From an uncultured Mesorhizobium sp. (lineage in GTDB: Bacteria; Pseudomonadota; Alphaproteobacteria; Rhizobiales; Rhizobiaceae): a stretch of 8,549 nt of DNA. Location: positions 1 to 8,549 of the forward strand of contig CATMOC010000133.1 of the NCBI GenBank assembly GCA_950071955.1. The letters are read 5' to 3'. Positions 5,121 to 8,549 of the stretch are shown here, piece after piece. How positions within the stretch are numbered: the stretch's first letter is position 1; the number at the start of each line of letters is the position of its first letter. Both the position numbers and the translations under genes were made by a program. Under the pieces are notes generated by a model. That model did no database searches. It worked only from the letters and a program-made list of their open reading frames with translations, and was not told where the DNA came from.

Positions 5121-6434
5121 ATGGGCGAAGCATTGCGTGTGGGGATCGCCGGCCTCGGGACGGTCGGCGCCTCGGTCGTGCGGATACTGGCGGAAAAATC
5201 CGCCGAACTCACGCGCCAGTGCGGCCGCACGATTTCGGTGACGGCCGTATCGGCCCGCGATCGCAACAAGGATCGGGGCGTATCGCTGGAAGGCATCGCG
5301 TGGTTCGACGACCCGGTGGAGCTTGCCCGCAAGGGCGACATCGACGTCCTCGTCGAACTGATCGGTGGCGAGGAAGGGGCTGCGAAGGCGAGCGTGAAGG
5401 CCGCGCTGGAAGCCGGCCGTCACGTCGTGACCGCCAACAAGGCGCTGCTCGCCGCCCAGGGGCTCTCACTCGCCGAGATAGCCGAGAAGAAGGGCGTGCT
5501 CCTAAACTACGAGGCAGCGGTGGCCGGCGGCATCCCCGTCATCAAGACGATGCGCGAGGCGCTGGCCGGCAACGCGATCACCCGCGTGTTCGGCATCCTC
5601 AACGGCACCTGCAACTACATCCTGACCCGCATGGAGCAGGAAGGCATTTCCTTCGCCGATTGCCTGGCCGACGCACAGCGGCTGGGCTACGCGGAAGCCG
5701 ACCCGACCTTCGACATCGAAGGTCACGATACGGCCCACAAGCTGTCGATCCTGACCAGCCTCGCGTTCGGCACCAGGATCGCGCCGTCGGCGATCTACAT
5801 GGAAGGTATTTCAAACATCACGCAGGCCGACATCCGCGCCGCCGGGGAACTCGGCTACCGGATCAAACTGCTGGGTGTCGCGCAGAAGACCGACAGCGGC
5901 ATCGAGCAGCGCGTCCATCCCACCATGGTACCGACCGCCTCGGTGATCGCCCAGGTCCATGGCGTGACCAACGCGGTGGCGATCGAGACCGATATCCTGG
6001 GCGAACTCCTGCTGTCCGGGCCGGGCGCGGGCGGCAACGCGACGGCGTCGGCGGTCATCGGCGACATCGCCGACATCGCCAAAAGCCGGCCGGGCTTCCA
6101 GCACGGTCCAGTCTTCGGCCGTCCAGCGAAGGAACTCGCGCCCTATCGGAAGGCGCGCATGCGCGCCCACGCAGGCGGCTACTTCATCCGCCTGACCGTC
6201 CACGACAGGACGGGCGTGTTCGCCGCCATCGCCAAGCGCATGGCCGAAAACGACATCTCGCTGGAATCGATCGTGCAGCACGCGACCGGCGAGGATTCCG
6301 CGGACCGCAAGACCGTCATCCTGGTGACGCACGAGACGACGGAAGCGGCCGTCCGCAAGGCGGTCGAGGGCATGGAAAAGGACAAGCACCTGCTCGACAA
6401 GCCGCAAGTGATCCGCATCGAGCGGGCGGCCTGA
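5121..6434 (+). CDS. hom: Homoserine dehydrogenase (monofunctional, with ACT domain)
   Basis: It reduces L-aspartate-4-semialdehyde to L-homoserine with NAD(P)H, the branch point leading to threonine and methionine, in the cytoplasm. The product is 437 residues, the usual length for the monofunctional ACT-bearing form; no aspartokinase domain is fused. The N-terminal Rossmann domain opens with GIAGLGTVG (GxGxxG at 11-16), followed by TANKALLA with Lys107. The catalytic domain contains YEAAVAGGIPVIK, LNGTCNYIL and AEADPTFDIEGHDTAHK, in which Glu192, Asp203 and Lys207 correspond to active-site residues of the yeast enzyme. The ACT domain spans about 354-430, starting YFIRLTVHDRTGVFAAIAK; in relatives it mediates feedback inhibition by threonine, which is likely here. 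It follows alaC by 42 bp. No threonine attenuator, riboswitch or leader peptide is visible upstream, so control is probably at the enzyme level. Confidence 0.98.
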   Translation: MGEALRVGIAGLGTVGASVVRILAEKSAELTRQCGRTISVTAVSARDRNKDRGVSLEGIAWFDDPVELARKGDIDVLVELIGGEEGAAKASVKAALEAGRHVVTANKALLAAQGLSLAEIAEKKGVLLNYEAAVAGGIPVIKTMREALAGNAITRVFGILNGTCNYILTRMEQEGISFADCLADAQRLGYAEADPTFDIEGHDTAHKLSILTSLAFGTRIAPSAIYMEGISNITQADIRAAGELGYRIKLLGVAQKTDSGIEQRVHPTMVPTASVIAQVHGVTNAVAIETDILGELLLSGPGAGGNATASAVIGDIADIAKSRPGFQHGPVFGRPAKELAPYRKARMRAHAGGYFIRLTVHDRTGVFAAIAKRMAENDISLESIVQHATGEDSADRKTVILVTHETTEAAVRKAVEGMEKDKHLLDKPQVIRIERAA

Positions 6435-6575
6435 CCCCTCGGCCCCGGGACCGCTCGCGAGCCTCGCGTAGCTTCGACCGGCTGACCGGCAGTTCCGCGC
6501 CGGCGGCAGGCGGGGCTGTAGCCGAGGCGGACGGTCGCGCGTTGAACCGGCACAGCCTTCTGCCCGCCCGCGCAT

Positions 6576-6587
6576 TCAATCGATTGA
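6576..6587. promoter_or_regulatory. 12-bp perfect palindrome upstream of glpX, possible operator
   Basis: TCAATCGATTGA is identical to its reverse complement. With the preceding T it also reads T-N11-A (6575-6587), the loose pattern bound by LysR-type regulators. It lies about 55 bases upstream of the candidate glpX -35 box, a position suitable for an activator. It is AT-rich within a GC-rich gap. The link to any regulator is inference. Confidence 0.35.
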
Positions 6588-6642
6588 TCTTGGAAGCATT
6601 GGAGATATCCGCCTGTCAGCCACTTGCCGGGTCCGGGCGGCT

Positions 6643-6670
6643 TTGACAAAAGGAGACGCCGCACAATCAT
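6643..6670 (+). promoter_or_regulatory. Candidate glpX promoter
   Basis: A perfect TTGACA (6643-6648) is followed after 16 bases by AATCAT (6665-6670), 4 of 6 consensus matches. Transcription would start near 6677, giving a very short leader of about 13 bases that still contains the AGGA ribosome-binding site (6680-6683). The short leader is a reason for caution. Confidence 0.4.
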
Positions 6671-6689
6671 TGTCCTTGCAGGAACCTCC

Positions 6690-7667
6690 ATGTTGAAAAG
6701 CGCTTCGGCCGGTCTCGACCGCATCCTGACCCTCGAACTCGTCCGCGTCACCGAACGCGCCGCCGTGGCCGCCGCGAGGCTTCGCGGGAGAGGCGACGAG
6801 AAGGCGGCGGACCAGGTGGCGGTCGACGCCATGCGCTCCGAACTGAACCGTCTGCCGATCAAGGGCACCGTCGTCATCGGCGAGGGAGAGCGCGACGAGG
6901 CGCCGATGCTCTACATCGGCGAGGAGGTCGGCATCGGGGAGGGACCCGAGGTCGACATCGCGCTCGACCCGCTCGAAGGCACTACGATCTGCGCCAAGAA
7001 CCTGCCCAACTCCCTGGCGGTGATCGCGATCGCCGAGAAGGGCAGCCTGCTCTATGCGCCCGACGTCTACATGGACAAGATTGCCATCGGCCCGGGCTAT
7101 CCCGCCGGCGTCATCGACATCGACGCGCCGGCCATCGAGAACCTCGAGAACGTCGCCAGGGCCAAGGGCGTGAAGGTCAACGAGATCACCGCCTGCATCC
7201 TTGACCGGCCGCGCCACGCCCGCCTGATCGAGGAAGTGCGCGCCACGGGTGCCGCGATCCGCCTGATCGGCGACGGCGACGTGGCCGGCGTCATCCATAC
7301 GACCGACCCGGACGAGACCGGCATCGACATCTACATCGGCATCGGCGGTGCTCCGGAGGGCGTGCTGGCTGCGGCGGCGCTGCGCTGCATCGGCGGCCAG
7401 ATGCAGGGGCGCCTGCAATTGAATACGGACGAAAAGGTCGCCCGCGCCGCAAAGATGGGAATCTCCGATCCCAACAAGGTCTACCAGATGGATGAGATGG
7501 CGCGCGGCGACGTGCTCTTCGCCGCCACGGGCGTGACCGACGGAAATCTCCTGTCCGGCGTGAAATTCGCACGCGACTTCATCCAGACGCACACGATCGT
7601 GATGCGTTCGTCGTCGCTTACCGTTCGCGAGATCAAGGCCAAGCATCAGGACATGGACAAGTTCTGA
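6690..7667 (+). CDS. glpX: Class II fructose-1,6-bisphosphatase GlpX
   Basis: It hydrolyses fructose 1,6-bisphosphate to fructose 6-phosphate, the irreversible step of gluconeogenesis, in the cytoplasm with Mn2+ or Mg2+. The product is 325 residues, normal for the family. Metal and active-site residues align with E. coli GlpX at a steady offset: Asp41 (AADQVAV), Glu65 in the GEGERDEAPM motif, Asp93 and Glu96 in DPLEGT, and Glu223 in GGAPEG (E. coli D33, E57, D85, E88, E213). Some GlpX relatives also hydrolyse sedoheptulose 1,7-bisphosphate; nothing here decides this. Start: ATG 6690 has AGGA six bases upstream and matches the family N-terminus. An in-frame ATG at 6624 would add 22 unrelated basic residues and lies before the promoter. 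Growth on organic acids, which rhizobia use, requires this enzyme or another fructose bisphosphatase. recJ follows after 75 bp. Confidence 0.97.
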   Translation: MLKSASAGLDRILTLELVRVTERAAVAAARLRGRGDEKAADQVAVDAMRSELNRLPIKGTVVIGEGERDEAPMLYIGEEVGIGEGPEVDIALDPLEGTTICAKNLPNSLAVIAIAEKGSLLYAPDVYMDKIAIGPGYPAGVIDIDAPAIENLENVARAKGVKVNEITACILDRPRHARLIEEVRATGAAIRLIGDGDVAGVIHTTDPDETGIDIYIGIGGAPEGVLAAAALRCIGGQMQGRLQLNTDEKVARAAKMGISDPNKVYQMDEMARGDVLFAATGVTDGNLLSGVKFARDFIQTHTIVMRSSSLTVREIKAKHQDMDKF

Positions 7668-7680
7668 AAACCGGTCGGCT

Positions 7681-7710
7681 TTGCAATCGGTCGTGCGGAA
7701 TACCTATTCT
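7681..7710 (+). promoter_or_regulatory. Weak candidate promoter for recJ
   Basis: TTGCAA (7681-7686) and TATTCT (7705-7710), 18 bases apart, each match 4 of 6 consensus positions. Transcription would begin near 7717, about 26 bases before the recJ ATG. No terminator follows glpX, so recJ may instead be reached by read-through. Confidence 0.3.
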
Positions 7711-7742
7711 CCGGGGCATGAACGCACGAATCGGGACGGGCG

Positions 7743-8549
7743 ATGGCTGATCTGCGCCCCTTCCTCGACGTAAGACGATCCGCATCCGGGCTCTCCTGGG
7801 TCCACCGGCTTTCCGAGCGCGACGAGAACGTCGCGCTGGCGATCGCGCAGAATCATGGCTTGCCTGACATCGTCGCGCGCGTGCTCGCCGGACGAGGCAT
7901 CGATTCCGACGCCTGCCTCGGCTTCCTCGATCCGACGATCCGAGACCTCCTGCCCGACCCGGCTTCCCTGACCGACATGGACAAGGCGGCCGAGCGCCTG
8001 GCGCGGGCGGTCGAGCGGCGCGAACCGGTGGCGATCTTCGGCGACTACGATGTCGACGGCGCGGCCTCGTCGGCGCTGATGAAGCGCTTCCTCGGCCACT
8101 ACGGTATCGAGGCAGAGATCTATATTCCCGATCGCATCTTCGAAGGCTACGGGCCGAATCCCGACGCGATGCGCGACCTCGCCGGCCGTGGCGCGACACT
8201 GATCGTGACCGTCGACTGCGGCACCAACAGCGGCCCCTCCATCGCCGCCGCGAACGCGGCCGGCGCGGACGTCGTGGTGCTCGACCATCACCAGGTGGGC
8301 GGCGCGCTTCCGGAAGCCGTGGCTGTCGTCAACCCCAACCGCGAGGACGATCTTTCCGGCCAGGGCCATCTCTGCGCGGCGGGCGTGGTGTTCCTGACGC
8401 TGGTGCAGACCGTGAAGATCCTGCGCCAACGCCTTGCGGCGACTCGTCCTCCAGACCTGCTGTCCATGCTCGACCTCGTCGCGCTGGCGACCGTCTGCGA
8501 CGTCGTCCCGCTCGCCGGCGTCAACCGCGCCTTCGTCGTGAAAGGACTG
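7743..8549 (+). CDS. recJ: Single-stranded-DNA-specific 5'-3' exonuclease RecJ, N-terminal part
   Basis: RecJ degrades single-stranded DNA 5' to 3' in RecF-pathway recombination, mismatch repair and base-excision repair. 269 residues are visible, a little under half the usual length of about 580-600; the gene runs off the right edge. DHH-superfamily phosphoesterase motifs appear in order: FGDYDVDGAAS (Asp101, Asp103, Asp105) binding metal, IPDRIFEGYG, TVDCGTNS (Asp158), DHHQV (181-185) naming the family, and ATVCDVVPL (from 249). The DHHA1 and OB domains lie beyond the window. Start: ATG 7743 is firm, because an in-frame stop sits at 7719-7721 and no other start codon lies between. Its Shine-Dalgarno is weak (GGGA, six bases upstream). 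A 10-codon frame starting at 7718 ends inside the third codon of recJ, so weak translational coupling is possible but unproven. Confidence 0.97.
   Translation, partial: MADLRPFLDVRRSASGLSWVHRLSERDENVALAIAQNHGLPDIVARVLAGRGIDSDACLGFLDPTIRDLLPDPASLTDMDKAAERLARAVERREPVAIFGDYDVDGAASSALMKRFLGHYGIEAEIYIPDRIFEGYGPNPDAMRDLAGRGATLIVTVDCGTNSGPSIAAANAAGADVVVLDHHQVGGALPEAVAVVNPNREDDLSGQGHLCAAGVVFLTLVQTVKILRQRLAATRPPDLLSMLDLVALATVCDVVPLAGVNRAFVVKGL

Larger units (their letters stand above)
6435..6689. other. Intergenic gap between hom and glpX
   Basis: This is the longest plus-strand gap, 255 bp. I found no ATG-initiated plus-strand frame in it and no convincing small gene on the other strand. No GC stem with T-run marks the end of hom. 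The left half is GC-rich; the right half holds the 12-bp palindrome at 6576-6587 and a promoter-like pair at 6643-6670, both listed separately. The layout suggests glpX is transcribed from its own regulated promoter. Confidence 0.6.

Noticed and set aside
6453..6462. GC palindrome GCTCGCGAGC just after hom as a terminator
   Set aside because: It has no loop and no following T-run, and short self-complementary GC words are expected at this base composition.
6576..7646. 356-codon minus-strand frame opposite glpX
   Set aside because: It is the complement shadow of a clear GlpX coding sequence and resembles no known family.
7673..7692. Short direct repeat of CGGTCG between glpX and recJ
   Set aside because: Six-base GC-rich repeats are common by chance here, and the second copy falls inside the weak recJ promoter spacer with no further structure.

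Overview
The window is GC-rich and looks like ordinary chromosomal core DNA from an alphaproteobacterium, most likely a rhizobial lineage (Hyphomicrobiales, Mesorhizobium/Phyllobacteriaceae-like). I infer this from the protein sequences and from the gene order phaC / small lipoprotein / AlaC-type aminotransferase / homoserine dehydrogenase / glpX / recJ, which I remember as typical of rhizobial chromosomes. There is no sign of a mobile element, CRISPR array, tRNA, rRNA or recently acquired island.

Layout. Two genes lie on the minus strand on the left: a predicted lipoprotein with a zinc-peptidase M15A (YcbK/DUF882-type) domain, cut by the left edge (1-1053), and a class I polyhydroxyalkanoate synthase, phaC (1279-3108). 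A short divergent control region (3109-3230) carries candidate promoters in both directions, a perfect 9-bp inverted repeat and a hairpin that could hide a ribosome-binding site. Five plus-strand genes follow: a small Ala/Pro-rich lipoprotein of unknown function (3231-3788), an alanine aminotransferase-like enzyme, alaC (3861-5078), homoserine dehydrogenase, hom (5121-6434), class II fructose-1,6-bisphosphatase, glpX (6690-7667), and recJ (7743 onward), cut by the right edge.

How the genes relate. PhaC stores carbon as polyester. AlaC and Hom sit in amino-acid metabolism (alanine/glutamate exchange, and the committed branch to threonine and methionine). GlpX performs the irreversible gluconeogenic step, and RecJ acts in DNA repair. 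hom follows alaC by 42 bp with a strong Shine-Dalgarno, so the two are probably co-transcribed. glpX is preceded by a 255-bp gap with a 12-bp palindrome and a promoter-like sequence, so it is probably controlled separately. recJ follows glpX by 75 bp and has its own weak promoter candidate.

I found no convincing new system. The observations most worth checking are the phaC/lipoprotein divergent control region, the uncharacterised small lipoprotein, the long low-complexity tether of the M15A lipoprotein, and the likely database misnaming of the AlaC-type aminotransferase.
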